64,000 nt of DNA, from assembly GCA_965205275.1 (NCBI GenBank), contig OZ242168.1, positions 310,001-374,000 of the forward strand. The letters run 5' to 3'. Origin of the DNA: WTFY01 sp965205275 (GTDB taxonomy: Bacteria > Pseudomonadota > Gammaproteobacteria > UBA4575). This document shows, piece after piece, positions 18,422 to 27,036 of this stretch. The notes under the pieces are model-generated. The model worked only from the letters and a program-made list of their open reading frames with translations, did not search any database and had not been told where the DNA came from. Within the stretch, counting starts at the first letter, position 1; every line of letters begins with the position of its first letter. The translations under genes and the position numbers were made by a program.

Positions 18422-18674
18422 ATTGAACAGATGGCCCCAAGTTGTGATGGTTACTTGCAGTCAGTATTGACTTGAGGGGCGGCTCCCAGCAGAAGAATTC
18501 AGCCCACAGAAGGTGAAGATACAGGCCATTGAATGTGGGCAGGATCATGTTTTCTGCGGCAAGGGGAAAGTCCGGTTCTCTACGAAATCCCGTTGATTGT
18601 TGCAGCAGGGCCACCATGCTAGCATCTGTTTTGCGCATCAGGCCTCCTGAAAACAGTCGGTCTTTCTTACCCAA

Positions 18675-19232
18675 ATGTATATCTCTGAGTCAGAAGAAAC
18701 AAAAATTGGTGTTATAGGGCAGGGAAAGCTGGCAGACCTGATCAGGCTTCTGCTCAGGAAGGCAAATTTCTCATTGGGCGGGCTGGAAAACGAAACCGGA
18801 GAACCCACACACCCGGCTATGCAAGGTTATCCGTCACCTAGGGTACTTGCAGGAGCATGCCCGATCATTTTCACGATTCTGTCAGACGGAACTGAGTTGG
18901 AGAAGGTACTTCTTGATGACACAGGGATTGCCCGGTGCTGGAGGACGGGTACTCTGGTCATAGATATGAGCACAGTCTCTCCAGAATTTTTGCAGGAGCT
19001 GTCTGAGCAGCTTGTAGAAAATGAGGTGGCATTTCTGGATGCGGCGATCATTAATGAAAGTGTGGAAGATTCTGGTGTTATACAGATGATTCTTGTCGGC
19101 GGTGAAGAGGATGTGTATGAGAGGGCTTTGCCGATATTCAAAAAAATTTCCAAAAGCGTTAAGCATTTGGGTCCGAATGGGGCGAGTCAGTTCTACCGCC
19201 AGGCGTTTGCAGTGCGGAAAAGGCACACATGA
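18675..19232 (+). pseudogene. Truncated 3-hydroxyisobutyrate/6-phosphogluconate dehydrogenase-like fragment
   Basis: The 185-residue frame resembles only the N-terminal NAD-binding half of the beta-hydroxyacid dehydrogenase family: a Rossmann start IGVIGQGKLADLI near residues 11-23, DMSTVSPEF near 98-106, and LDAAIINESVEDSGVIQMILVGG. The segment GPNGASQFYRQAF, where families read G..G.G...K..N, has lost its catalytic lysine, and the whole C-terminal helical domain is absent; the frame ends in unrelated sequence. No ribosome site precedes it. I read it as a decayed gene just inside the accessory block. Confidence 0.65.
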
Positions 19233-19467
19233 TGGTATCAGGATATTTCAGTCCTCGAATTTTTTGAGCTCACCCTCCGGTGGTATGCACGGTATGCAGT
19301 GCAGTTTTGTAAGCAGCTTTTATGCGGTCATGCAGTCAGGTCTGCAGTACTGAATTTAGGGTATACTGACCGCCTGATTTCTTTATATCCTGCGAAAGGA
19401 GTGATCTGGAAACGATGTATTACGATGTAATAGCAAGTCTGGGTTTTTCTCTACAGGAGTCAACAAG

Positions 19468-19704
19468 ATGGTACTAGTAGAATATGTAAGTATTGCTAAG
19501 GCATCCAGGATATCTGGTGTTCCGGTAACCAAAATTTACCGCTTCATTTATGCCGGGGAACTAGAGGTTTATCAGCAAAATGACACGTATGAAATTAATA
19601 TCCGGGATTTAATGAGAAAAAAATCCCGCATGAAGGATCTGGAATTGCTGGAGCCTGCTTTTATGAACTTCATCTCCAAAGTCAAGAAAGACGAACCCGA
19701 ATGA
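19468..19704 (+). CDS. Small helix-turn-helix protein, 78 aa
   Basis: A good ribosome site (ACAGGAG) precedes the ATG. Residues 7-40 (SIAKASRISGVPVTKIYRFIYAGELEVY) look like the winged HTH of MerR/excisionase-like proteins. The C-terminus is charged and helical. It may be a small DNA-binding regulator or an excisionase-like accessory factor; its place at the start of the accessory block fits either. No target is evident. Confidence 0.6.
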   Translation: MVLVEYVSIAKASRISGVPVTKIYRFIYAGELEVYQQNDTYEINIRDLMRKKSRMKDLELLEPAFMNFISKVKKDEPE

Positions 19705-19798
19705 TGATGCAGGCAAACCGGAATTATAGTTGGCAGAGGCTGTTCTGCGAGTAACCCACCTGCAATGGATCACAATTAAAGCGCAGAAATATCTCAGC

Positions 19799-20281
19799 CT
19801 AGGTGTCAAGGCAATGGAATCCTCCTGCATACCAGATGGCGGGGGTACCCTCGTTGATTGTCAGGTATTCTACCTGGCCCACTAAAATTACATGGTCACC
19901 ACCCGGATAGGTATAGTGCGTCCTGCATTCCAGGGACACCAGACTGCCTGAGAGTATGGGGAGGCCACTGGCACCTGGAACAAATTCACCGGCGCTAAAC
20001 TTGTCGCAGCCTTTTTCTGCAAATTTGAATGCTAATTTTTCGTGTTTCCGGTCAATAATGTTGACTGCAAAACGTTCCCCCTTATTAAAGGATTCGAAGC
20101 AATCGGCATTGTTCGCCAGACACACCAGAACCAGGGGCGGGGAAAGCGAAAGTGAAGAAAAAGCAGATGCCGTAAATCCATATTTTTCATCATCTGCAAC
20201 GGTTGTAACGATGGTTACACCGCTTGGAAATTGTCCCATGGCTTGTTTAAACCGGTCACTACTGACTGCATTGGTACTCAT
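19799..20281 (-). CDS. Flavin reductase-like, FMN-binding split-barrel protein
   Basis: The 160-residue product matches the HpaC/flavin-reductase-like family: F-P-S-G-V-T-I-V-T near residues 18-26, the FMN-binding TASAFSSLSLSPPLVLVCL segment, and GGDHVILVGQV near 126-136. Such enzymes reduce free FMN or FAD with NAD(P)H for partner monooxygenases. It is transcribed away from the response regulator at 20573 and lies 5.4 kb from an FMNH2-dependent monooxygenase, its probable type of client. A second, unrelated FMN reductase is at 27037. Confidence 0.8.
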   Translation of the reverse strand: MSTNAVSSDRFKQAMGQFPSGVTIVTTVADDEKYGFTASAFSSLSLSPPLVLVCLANNADCFESFNKGERFAVNIIDRKHEKLAFKFAEKGCDKFSAGEFVPGASGLPILSGSLVSLECRTHYTYPGGDHVILVGQVEYLTINEGTPAIWYAGGFHCLDT

Positions 20282-20572
20282 ATCTTTAAATGCCTATATG
20301 AAAATGGTCTTAGTAGAAACATTAATCATTTTCCCATATTGGTAAGGGAAGTCATTATGTTGTCGCAATTATTATACCAACAAGCGGTTATTTTGACCCA
20401 CTATTAAGATACTTTTGATCGAGGCAGGCAGGCTTGTGCGTATCATTTAGATACATTTCCATAAAAAAGTTGGTCCTTTTGATACAATCAGGCGGGTGAT
20501 GTAGATATAATCACAGGTATAAACGGGTCCCCATACAAGGGGCAGTGATCAAACTTAACTGGAAGAATTCAG

Positions 20573-21961
20573 ATGAAGATTATACACAAGGTCTTAGTTG
20601 TCGAACATGATGTTGAATTTGGTGAATCAGTTACACAGCTTCTTGAAAGTGAGGGCATGAAGGTCGTCCATGTAAGAAAAGTATCTGAAGCCATGCCAAA
20701 GCTGCTCTCAGAAAGTTTTGACCTGGTATTGAGTGACCTTAAGTTAAGCGGTCAGTCAGGGCTTGACCTGCTCAGAAAAATACGGGCATCGGGGCTGGAG
20801 TGTCCAAGAGTGATTATGACGCACTACACATCCATAAAATGTGCAGTTCAGGCGCTACGCCTGGGTGCTGTCGATTACATACTCAAGCCATTTTCAGGCA
20901 AATACCTCATTCATTCCGTTACTAGGGCAATCAATGAGCAGAGCATCCAAAAAGAAAATCGCCAACTGAAACGTGATCTGCAGAATGTGCTGCATAGCAG
21001 CACAGAGATTAAAGGCGAGAGCCAGTCTATGCTGGAACTGAAAAGCCTGCTTGACCGGGTAGGCCCAAGCGAAGCGACGGTACTCATTCAAGGTGAAAGT
21101 GGTACAGGGAAGGAGTTGGTTGCATTGGGGATTCATGAAGCGAGTCAGCGCTACGAAGGCAATTTTGTCCCGGTGAACTGTGGCGCTATTCCAGCGGAAT
21201 TGATGGAATCCGAGTTTTTTGGACACGTTAAGGGCGCATTTACCGGTGCCATTTCTTCAAAAGAGGGATTAGTTTGCGAAGCTCATGGAGGAACATTGTT
21301 CCTTGATGAAATCTCTGAGTTGGCTCCAATGTTACAGGTAAAGTTGCTCAGGTTCATCCAGGACAGGAACGTTCGTCCGATTGGTGATAGCCAGTCTTTC
21401 CAGGTAGATGTTCGAATAGTCGCTGCCAGTAACAGGGATTTACAAAAAGAAGTCGCTGCGGGCCGTATGCGTGAAGACCTGTACTACCGACTGAATGTCA
21501 TTCAGATGCTGGTTCCGCCTTTACGTCAGCGGTTAGATGATATCGAGTTGCTTTTAAATTATTTTGTTAAACGCTACAACATAAAATTGGGTCGTAGGAT
21601 CAGTAGGGTCAATGACAGGTTATTTGAATTTCTAAAAGATTACGACTGGCCAGGAAACGTACGTGAACTCGAGAATTCGGTAGAGCGTGCAATTATTCTT
21701 GCCAAGGGGGACGAACTTGACATTGATGATTTCGAGCATATAAAAAGAAATGGTACGCATGCAGCTATCAATGGCAAAGGGAACAGGATTCAACAGAAAC
21801 CCATGTCTGTTGAGGAATACATGAAAAATGTCGTTCAAGAGCATCAAAATGAGTGCAGTGAAATAGAACTGGCGAAAATGCTGGGAATAGGGCGCAAGGC
21901 ATTGTGGATGCGCCGCAACCGCTGGGGTTTGCATCGGGACAAACCCAAAAGCGTGGTATGA
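20573..21961 (+). CDS. Sigma-54-dependent response regulator (NtrC family), orphan
   Basis: The 462-residue protein has a receiver domain (phosphoacceptor Asp55, Lys105 in LKPF), a sigma-54 AAA+ domain with Walker A GESGTGKE, the sigma-54 contact loop GAFTGA and Walker B GTLFLDEI, then a Fis-type HTH (ELAKMLGIGRKALWMRRNRWG). It should activate transcription from -24/-12 promoters. No histidine kinase gene lies in the window. A strong -24/-12 site is found 138 bp past its stop, ahead of the binding-protein gene, so that gene is its likely target. SfnR/SfaR activators of sulfone genes are also sigma-54 activators, but lack a receiver. Confidence 0.92.
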   Translation: MKIIHKVLVVEHDVEFGESVTQLLESEGMKVVHVRKVSEAMPKLLSESFDLVLSDLKLSGQSGLDLLRKIRASGLECPRVIMTHYTSIKCAVQALRLGAVDYILKPFSGKYLIHSVTRAINEQSIQKENRQLKRDLQNVLHSSTEIKGESQSMLELKSLLDRVGPSEATVLIQGESGTGKELVALGIHEASQRYEGNFVPVNCGAIPAELMESEFFGHVKGAFTGAISSKEGLVCEAHGGTLFLDEISELAPMLQVKLLRFIQDRNVRPIGDSQSFQVDVRIVAASNRDLQKEVAAGRMREDLYYRLNVIQMLVPPLRQRLDDIELLLNYFVKRYNIKLGRRISRVNDRLFEFLKDYDWPGNVRELENSVERAIILAKGDELDIDDFEHIKRNGTHAAINGKGNRIQQKPMSVEEYMKNVVQEHQNECSEIELAKMLGIGRKALWMRRNRWGLHRDKPKSVV

Positions 21962-22098
21962 ATAAATGACATCAGGTTGAGGGAACCTCTTCGTATTATG
22001 TTTCTAAAGGGCACGTGGATACGTGCTTATGTGTCAAATGGGAACGTGAGATACGGGAATAGTGTTCTGCCTCTGCTTACTGCGTTACTTTGCCGTTC

Positions 22099-22114
22099 TG
22101 GCACAGGTATTGCA
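22099..22114 (+). promoter_or_regulatory. Sigma-54 (-24/-12) promoter
   Basis: TGGCAC-AGGTA-TTGCA matches the sigma-54 consensus TGGCAC-N5-TTGCW with exact GG/GC spacing. It lies 114 bp upstream of the ATG of the binding-protein gene and just behind the gene for a sigma-54 activator. Confidence 0.85.
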
Positions 22115-22227
22115 TGATTGCTTATGTATCGATGGGTTTCGATAAGTCATCAGATATATGTAAACTCATTAGGTGCAATGATGCACATTAGGAAGTAATA
22201 AAATTATCAAAATGAGGAGTGAATAAG

Positions 22228-23646
22228 ATGGGAAATAGTATAAAGCGAGCAGTTGTGTTGGCAATTTCCTTTGCCGCATTACTGTTAGGTTCTTTACCTG
22301 CTTTCTCGGAGCAGATGTACATCCCGATACCAAGCTATCGCGTAGGCCCCTATGCTTCAGGTGGTACCGGCTATTACGGAGGGATTCTTGATTATTACAA
22401 TTTGAAGAATATCCGTGATGGCGGTGTGGGGGGCGTAAAGCTGATCTGGTCGGAGTGTGAAACGGAATACGCTGTAGAAAGAGGCGTGGAATGTTACAAA
22501 CGCATGAAAGACCGGGAAGGCGGCGCACTGTTTTTTGACCCGTTAAGCGTAGGTATTGCCATTGCGTTGAACGAGGTTGTACGTACCGACATGATTCCAA
22601 TGATTACAGTGAATCACGGTATGAGTGAAACCATGGATGGAGAGGTCTTTCCTTATGTGTTTCCGCTGGGGATGGGTGTTCCTGATGAATACAATGCAAC
22701 AGTACGTTTCATGGCGCATCTGGTAACCGGAGAGAATCCCAATACGGTCGATCTGAAAGCAGCCATGTCAGGCAAAAAGGTAGTTACCCTGTTTCATGGC
22801 TCACCCTATGGAAGAAATGCGCTTGAATATATGGATGCGATGGGCGAAGAGTATGGGTTTGAACATCACAAGATCGAGATTCCACATCCTGGAAATGAAC
22901 AGGGGTCCCAGTGGACAAGGATTCGCAAAATAAAGCCTGACTTTGTATTTTTGCGTGGCTGGGGTGTTATGAACCCGGTTGCGATTCAGGCGGCCGCACG
23001 TATCGGGTTTCCCGTTGACCACCTGATCGGAAACATCTGGAGCAACTCGGATGAAGATGTGCGTCCTGCAGGTAAGGCTGCACATGGTTATCAGGCGATT
23101 ACTACTCACCCGGCCGGAATCTTTACCAAGGTTCAGCAGGAAATCATTGACGTAGTCTACGGTGCCCACAAGGGTGATCTGCAGGACAAAAGCCGTCTGG
23201 GCAGTGTGTACCATAATCTGGGCATCACGGCAGGAATCATGCACGTAGAAGCTATCATCAATGCACAAAAACGCTGGGGTAACAAGGCCCTGAATGCACA
23301 ACAGGTACGTTGGGGTTTTGAGAATATCCATTTTGATGAAGATCGTGTTGCAGAGCTCGGGGCTACAGGGCTGCTTGCACCCATGAAAGTGACCTGCAAG
23401 GATCATATTGGGGGCCATAACTCAAAGTTCCAGAAATATGACGTTGACAAGAGGCAATGGGAAATTGTAACGCCATGGATCAAGAGTCAAGCACCACCGG
23501 AGATGTTGTACAGTCTTGCCGAAATCTACAGAGAGGAAAACAGGATAGAAAAGCGTGACTGCAATGATATGAGTGATCGTGAGAACTGGACGTTAACAGG
23601 CGATCAGCCTGCAGTGCCTGAAGGAGTCAGCACTTGGAATATGTAA
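22228..23646 (+). CDS. ABC-type periplasmic substrate-binding protein (branched-chain/urea type), orphan paralogue
   Basis: The 472-residue product has a signal peptide (basic start, hydrophobic core, cut near LPAFSEQ) and a type-1 periplasmic-binding fold. It is a close paralogue of the binding protein at 56256: both share MYIPIPSYRVGPYA, GGILDYYNL, LIWSECETEY, ERGVECYKR and NIWSNSDEDV. No permease or ATPase genes adjoin it, so it may dock on the importer at 53-58 kb. The ATG at 22228 sits behind GAGGAG; a GTG three codons earlier is less likely. A sigma-54 promoter precedes it and a terminator follows. Confidence 0.85.
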   Translation: MGNSIKRAVVLAISFAALLLGSLPAFSEQMYIPIPSYRVGPYASGGTGYYGGILDYYNLKNIRDGGVGGVKLIWSECETEYAVERGVECYKRMKDREGGALFFDPLSVGIAIALNEVVRTDMIPMITVNHGMSETMDGEVFPYVFPLGMGVPDEYNATVRFMAHLVTGENPNTVDLKAAMSGKKVVTLFHGSPYGRNALEYMDAMGEEYGFEHHKIEIPHPGNEQGSQWTRIRKIKPDFVFLRGWGVMNPVAIQAAARIGFPVDHLIGNIWSNSDEDVRPAGKAAHGYQAITTHPAGIFTKVQQEIIDVVYGAHKGDLQDKSRLGSVYHNLGITAGIMHVEAIINAQKRWGNKALNAQQVRWGFENIHFDEDRVAELGATGLLAPMKVTCKDHIGGHNSKFQKYDVDKRQWEIVTPWIKSQAPPEMLYSLAEIYREENRIEKRDCNDMSDRENWTLTGDQPAVPEGVSTWNM

Positions 23647-23697
23647 GGACATTTTTATAGCAGACCGAATAGAAAAGTGTCTGGATACATGAAAATA

Positions 23698-23730
23698 GCC
23701 GGATACATGGATGTGGTCCGGCTTATTTTT
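23698..23730 (+). terminator. Intrinsic terminator after the binding-protein gene
   Basis: GCCGGA at 23698-23703 pairs with TCCGGC at 23717-23722, followed by TTATTTTT. It closes the single-gene sigma-54 unit and separates it from ribBA. Confidence 0.75.
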
Positions 23731-23873
23731 AGAGTTTCTGGGCCAGATTGCTTGGGTTTCTGATGCGGCCAAACCGGAGAGGGATTTCACTGGCAAGGTA
23801 CGTTGGTAACTCTTTTTGCAACTGGCAGGGTTTGCACAGCAGAAGGGAAAGAAAACCAGGGGTTTTTTAGATA

Positions 23874-25112
23874 ATGCTTACCAAGGAAATCTGCTTCAAT
23901 ACGATTCCTGAGGCGCTTGTGGAACTGCGCCGGGGAGAACTCGTGATTGTAGTGGATGATGAAAAACGCGAGAACGAAGGTGATTTTATTGGTGCAGCGG
24001 ATAAATGTACCTCTGAGATGATCAATTTCATGGCGGCACAGGGTCGTGGATTGATTTGTACGGCTATCACTGAGCAGCGGGCTGACGAGATTGGTTTGAA
24101 GCTGATGGTGTCGCCGGATGAAAATGATTCCCTGCACACTACACCTTTCACGGTTTCAGTAGACTTCAAACATGGTACGACTACGGGTATTTCAACTGCG
24201 GACCGGGCAAAAACTGTCAAGGCACTGGCAGACTCGCATATAGTCCAGGAAGATTTTTCCCGTCCAGGCCATATCTTTCCACTCAGGGCAGTACATGGAG
24301 GGGTATTTCAGAGAGAGGGTCACACTGAAGCTGCAGTGGACCTGATGGAACTGGCGGGCATGCGCAAGGCGGGAGTGCTGTGCGAAATTCTGAAAGAAGA
24401 TGGTTCGATGGCCAGGCTGCCTGACCTGATGGAAGTAGCGAAACAATTCTCCCTGAAGATTATTACGATCAAGGATCTGATCCGCTACAAGCTTCGTTTT
24501 GAATCCAGAGTGGAGCGCGTGGTTACTGTTCAATTACCAACACGCTGGGGCGAGTTCGAGTTAATTGCATTTCGCGACAACCTTACCAGTCAGGAACACC
24601 TGGCTCTGGTCAAGGGGTCATGGGCCAAAGACGATGATGTACTTGTCAGGATCCACTCCGAGTGCCTTACCGGTGATGTCTTTGGGTCATCACGGTGTGA
24701 TTGTGGAGATCAGCTTGAAACCGCAATGAAGCTTATCCAGGAGCATGACAGCGGTGTAGTGCTCTACATGAGGGAAGAAGGCAGAGGCATAGGATTGATC
24801 AACAAGCTGAAAGCCTATTCATTGCAGGAATGCGGTTTCGACACCGTTCAGGCGAACCGGGCGCTGGGTTTTGATGCAGATCAGCGGGACCATTCCGTGG
24901 CTGCCCACATTCTGCATGCGTTGCACATTGAGCGTATTCAGCTGTTAACGAATAATCCCAACAAGTGCAGCTGGATTGAAAATTACGGAATCAAACTGGT
25001 AAAACGGATCCCTATATTGTCCTATACCAATAACCAGTTTCGTAAAAATTACCTGAAAATAAAAGAGGAAAAGATGGGCCACATAATTACTATTCATAAA
25101 AAAAGCAGCTAA
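23874..25112 (+). CDS. ribBA: Bifunctional DHBP synthase / GTP cyclohydrolase II
   Basis: The 412-residue protein makes both starting compounds of riboflavin synthesis. The N-terminal half has DHBP-synthase motifs (DDEKRENEGDFIGAA, GRGLICTA). The C-terminal half has the cyclohydrolase II zinc site (SECLTGDVFGSSRCDCGDQ), YMREEGRGIGLINK, and LLTNNPNK. Both halves look catalytically complete. It stands alone in a flavin-using accessory block, which suggests it supplies FMN for the monooxygenase there. I found no FMN riboswitch in the 150-bp leader. Confidence 0.92.
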   Translation: MLTKEICFNTIPEALVELRRGELVIVVDDEKRENEGDFIGAADKCTSEMINFMAAQGRGLICTAITEQRADEIGLKLMVSPDENDSLHTTPFTVSVDFKHGTTTGISTADRAKTVKALADSHIVQEDFSRPGHIFPLRAVHGGVFQREGHTEAAVDLMELAGMRKAGVLCEILKEDGSMARLPDLMEVAKQFSLKIITIKDLIRYKLRFESRVERVVTVQLPTRWGEFELIAFRDNLTSQEHLALVKGSWAKDDDVLVRIHSECLTGDVFGSSRCDCGDQLETAMKLIQEHDSGVVLYMREEGRGIGLINKLKAYSLQECGFDTVQANRALGFDADQRDHSVAAHILHALHIERIQLLTNNPNKCSWIENYGIKLVKRIPILSYTNNQFRKNYLKIKEEKMGHIITIHKKSS

Positions 25113-25168
25113 CTGCGGTGTAAGAAAATTTCTATTGCACCTTAAATATATCCAATGGTGCAACGCAG
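25113..25168 (+). promoter_or_regulatory. Nested inverted repeat upstream of the EF-Ts-like gene
   Basis: An inner pair TTGCACC (25135-25141) / GGTGCAA (25157-25163) is flanked by an outer pair CTGCG (25113-25117) / CGCAG (25164-25168). There is no T-run. It may be an operator or a leader hairpin in the 115-bp gap between ribBA and the mini-protein. Confidence 0.4.
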
Positions 25169-25227
25169 TGAAATTAATTATAATTCAGCAGGATTTTATT
25201 TTAGTGATTATATAAGGAGTCTGACAG

Positions 25228-25416
25228 ATGAGTACTGATATTGAATTTAGCCTAAAAGATGTAACCGCACAAATGATCAAAACAGTTAGAAGTGCAACTC
25301 GGGCAGGTACTATTGACTGCAGAGATGCGATTATTGAAAGTCATGGGGATACGGACAAAGCAATTGAAATTTTGAAGCAAAAAGGGATTGGAACCCCCAA
25401 GAAAGTATGGGTCTGA
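25228..25416 (+). CDS. Stand-alone EF-Ts-like UBA mini-protein, 62 aa
   Basis: A clear ribosome site (AAGGAG) precedes the ATG. Residues about 11-52 (VTAQMIKTVRSATRAG, DCRDAIIES, GDTDKAIEILKQKGI) align well with the N-terminal UBA domain of elongation factor Ts (pattern T-A-x-M-V-K-x-L-R-x-x-T-G-A-G-x-x-D-C-K-x-A-L). The tRNA-channel core and dimerisation domains of EF-Ts are absent, and the gene ends cleanly with a stop. The UBA domain of EF-Ts contacts EF-Tu. Function here is unknown: possibly an EF-Tu-binding modulator or an unrelated use of the fold. It sits directly upstream of the repeat-controlled monooxygenase. Confidence 0.75.
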   Translation: MSTDIEFSLKDVTAQMIKTVRSATRAGTIDCRDAIIESHGDTDKAIEILKQKGIGTPKKVWV

Positions 25417-25492
25417 ACTGAAGGAGTTTCAGGGTATTAATAATGGGCTCTCAAGCATAGTTCATGGAATGAACGGGCTTCATTTTGGTAAA

Positions 25493-25622
25493 GCAGGTAT
25501 ACCTGCAACTGAATGGTGTTACGAAATGAGTCGGCCTCGTTTTGTACACAGTAGGTATACCTGCAACTGAATGGTGTTACGAAATGAGTCGGCCTCGTTT
25601 TGTACACAGTAGGTATACCTAC
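25493..25622 (+). repeat. Two 58-bp direct repeats with three palindromic operators
   Basis: Units at 25495-25552 and 25553-25610 are identical and head-to-tail; a third partial unit follows. Each begins with the palindrome AGGTATACCT (25495, 25553, 25611). The first extends to the perfect 14-mer GCAGGTATACCTGC and the third to GTAGGTATACCTAC. Centre spacing is 58 bp. They end 71 bp before the SfnG-like gene, so they look like a regulator-binding array for that gene. There are no spacers, so it is not a CRISPR. Confidence 0.85.
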
Positions 25623-25693
25623 GAATTAAACACTATATTAAAGTGAAACAAAAGTGAAAAGTGAACTGACTAACAAATGAAATGAGGTGAAAT

Positions 25694-26866
25694 ATGGCGC
25701 ATTATCCAAAACTATTACCCAACTCTGAGAATCCGATGCAACCATCTGCATGGGTGGAGTCGGATCAGGTTGAATTTGCGTACTGGGTGCCCAATATTTC
25801 CGGCGGTTTGGTTATCACAACTTTACCCATGGATACTGACTGGACGCCAGAAGCAAATATCAAGTATGCGAAGGATGCTGAAAGCTCCGGCTTCGCAACA
25901 GCACTTGCACAAACCCGCTGGTTTGCAAGCTACGGCGCGGACCATCAGCACGAGGCATTCACCATTGCAAATGTAATCCTGCAGCATACTGAAAAACTAG
26001 AGGTTATCACTGCATGTCATCCAGGTCTGTGGCATCCTGCAATTGTCGCAAAGATGCAAGCCTCTTTAGATTGCTGCACCCAGGGACGCACATCTATCAA
26101 TATTGTAAGTGGGTGGTTTAAAGGTGAGTACACGGGATACGGTCTGCCGTGGCTTGAGCATACCGAGCGATACCGCAGGTCAGAAGAGTTCATTCGTATC
26201 ATGAAAGGCATGTGGGCAGAAGATGAGTTCACATTCTATGGTGACTTCTACCAGATCAACGGTGCGCCAATGCTGCCTAAACCGTTGCATCGCATTGTTG
26301 TATTCCAGGGAGGAAACTCCAAGGATGCAAGAAGAATGGCGGGTCGTGTTACGGATGTGTTATTCATGAACGGGAACACCAATAAAGGTTTCAAGGAAAT
26401 CATGGATGATTCAAAGGCTGCTGCTGTTGAGTCAGGTCGTGACCCGAGCGAAATCAGATTTGGATGTAACGGATTCTGTATCGTTCGTGACACAATGGAA
26501 GAAGCTACTGAAACCTTGCGGGATATCATCGTGAATGCAGATGTTGAGGCTGTAAAAGGTTTTGGAGAGGCAGTCAAGCAGGCAGGTCGCTCGTCCAATG
26601 AAGGTGAAGGCATGTGGGCGAACTCGTCTTTTGAAGACCTGGTTCAGTATAACGATGGCTTCAAAACCGGTCTCATTGGAACACCCGAGTCGGTTGCAGA
26701 CCGTATCATTGAGCTCAAGCAGCTCGGTATAAAAGTCATTTTGACTGGTTATCTGCATTATAACTGGGAGCTTAAGCAATTTGGTGAGAAGGTCATTCCA
26801 CTCGTTCGTGAAAAAGAGGAAGACCTCCGCAAAGGCAGAACGGTTGGCAGAAAGAAGTCTGCATAA
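25694..26866 (+). CDS. sfnG: FMNH2-dependent monooxygenase, SfnG-like (luciferase family)
   Basis: The 390-residue product belongs to the luciferase-like monooxygenases and strongly resembles dimethylsulfone monooxygenase SfnG: FAYWVPNISGGLVI, TSINIVSGWFKGEY, GLPWLEHTERYRRSEEFI, FQGGNSKDARRMAGRVTD, MNGNTNK, and EGMWANSSFEDLVQYNDGFKTGLIGTPESVADRI. SfnG oxidises dimethylsulfone to methanesulfinate using FMNH2 and O2 in the cytoplasm. The N-terminus is about 25 residues longer than in SfnG. AGGTG precedes the ATG. Alternative substrates in the SsuD/SfnG/DszA superfamily cannot be excluded. An FMN reductase follows. Confidence 0.8.
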   Translation: MAHYPKLLPNSENPMQPSAWVESDQVEFAYWVPNISGGLVITTLPMDTDWTPEANIKYAKDAESSGFATALAQTRWFASYGADHQHEAFTIANVILQHTEKLEVITACHPGLWHPAIVAKMQASLDCCTQGRTSINIVSGWFKGEYTGYGLPWLEHTERYRRSEEFIRIMKGMWAEDEFTFYGDFYQINGAPMLPKPLHRIVVFQGGNSKDARRMAGRVTDVLFMNGNTNKGFKEIMDDSKAAAVESGRDPSEIRFGCNGFCIVRDTMEEATETLRDIIVNADVEAVKGFGEAVKQAGRSSNEGEGMWANSSFEDLVQYNDGFKTGLIGTPESVADRIIELKQLGIKVILTGYLHYNWELKQFGEKVIPLVREKEEDLRKGRTVGRKKSA

Positions 26867-26891
26867 GACCGGCTCTACCTAGGCTTCATCC

Positions 26892-26929
26892 AAGGGTCGT
26901 CACGATTGGGCAACCATCGTGACACCCTT
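26892..26929 (+). terminator. Long hairpin after the monooxygenase gene
   Basis: AAGGGT-GTCACGAT pairs with ATCGTGAC-ACCCTT with one unpaired base on each side of the stem. No T-run follows, so it may be a factor-dependent terminator, an mRNA stabiliser or a partial attenuator that sets the ratio of monooxygenase to the reductase gene 107 bp downstream. Confidence 0.5.
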
Positions 26930-27036
26930 GCATCATGTGGCATATTCAGTATTCTGATGTATCAATTGTTTCGGCTGTCCGGTTTTCTGGTCACAGGGTT
27001 ATGGATTCATTTCAATTTGAGTGAGGGGGTGGGTTA

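Noticed and set aside
23647..23873. FMN riboswitch ahead of ribBA
   Set aside because: The conserved RFN box elements are not present; the gap holds only a terminator for the preceding gene and unstructured sequence.
25493..25622. CRISPR array
   Set aside because: The repeats are 58 bp long, contiguous with no spacers, and only two full units exist; no cas genes are near.
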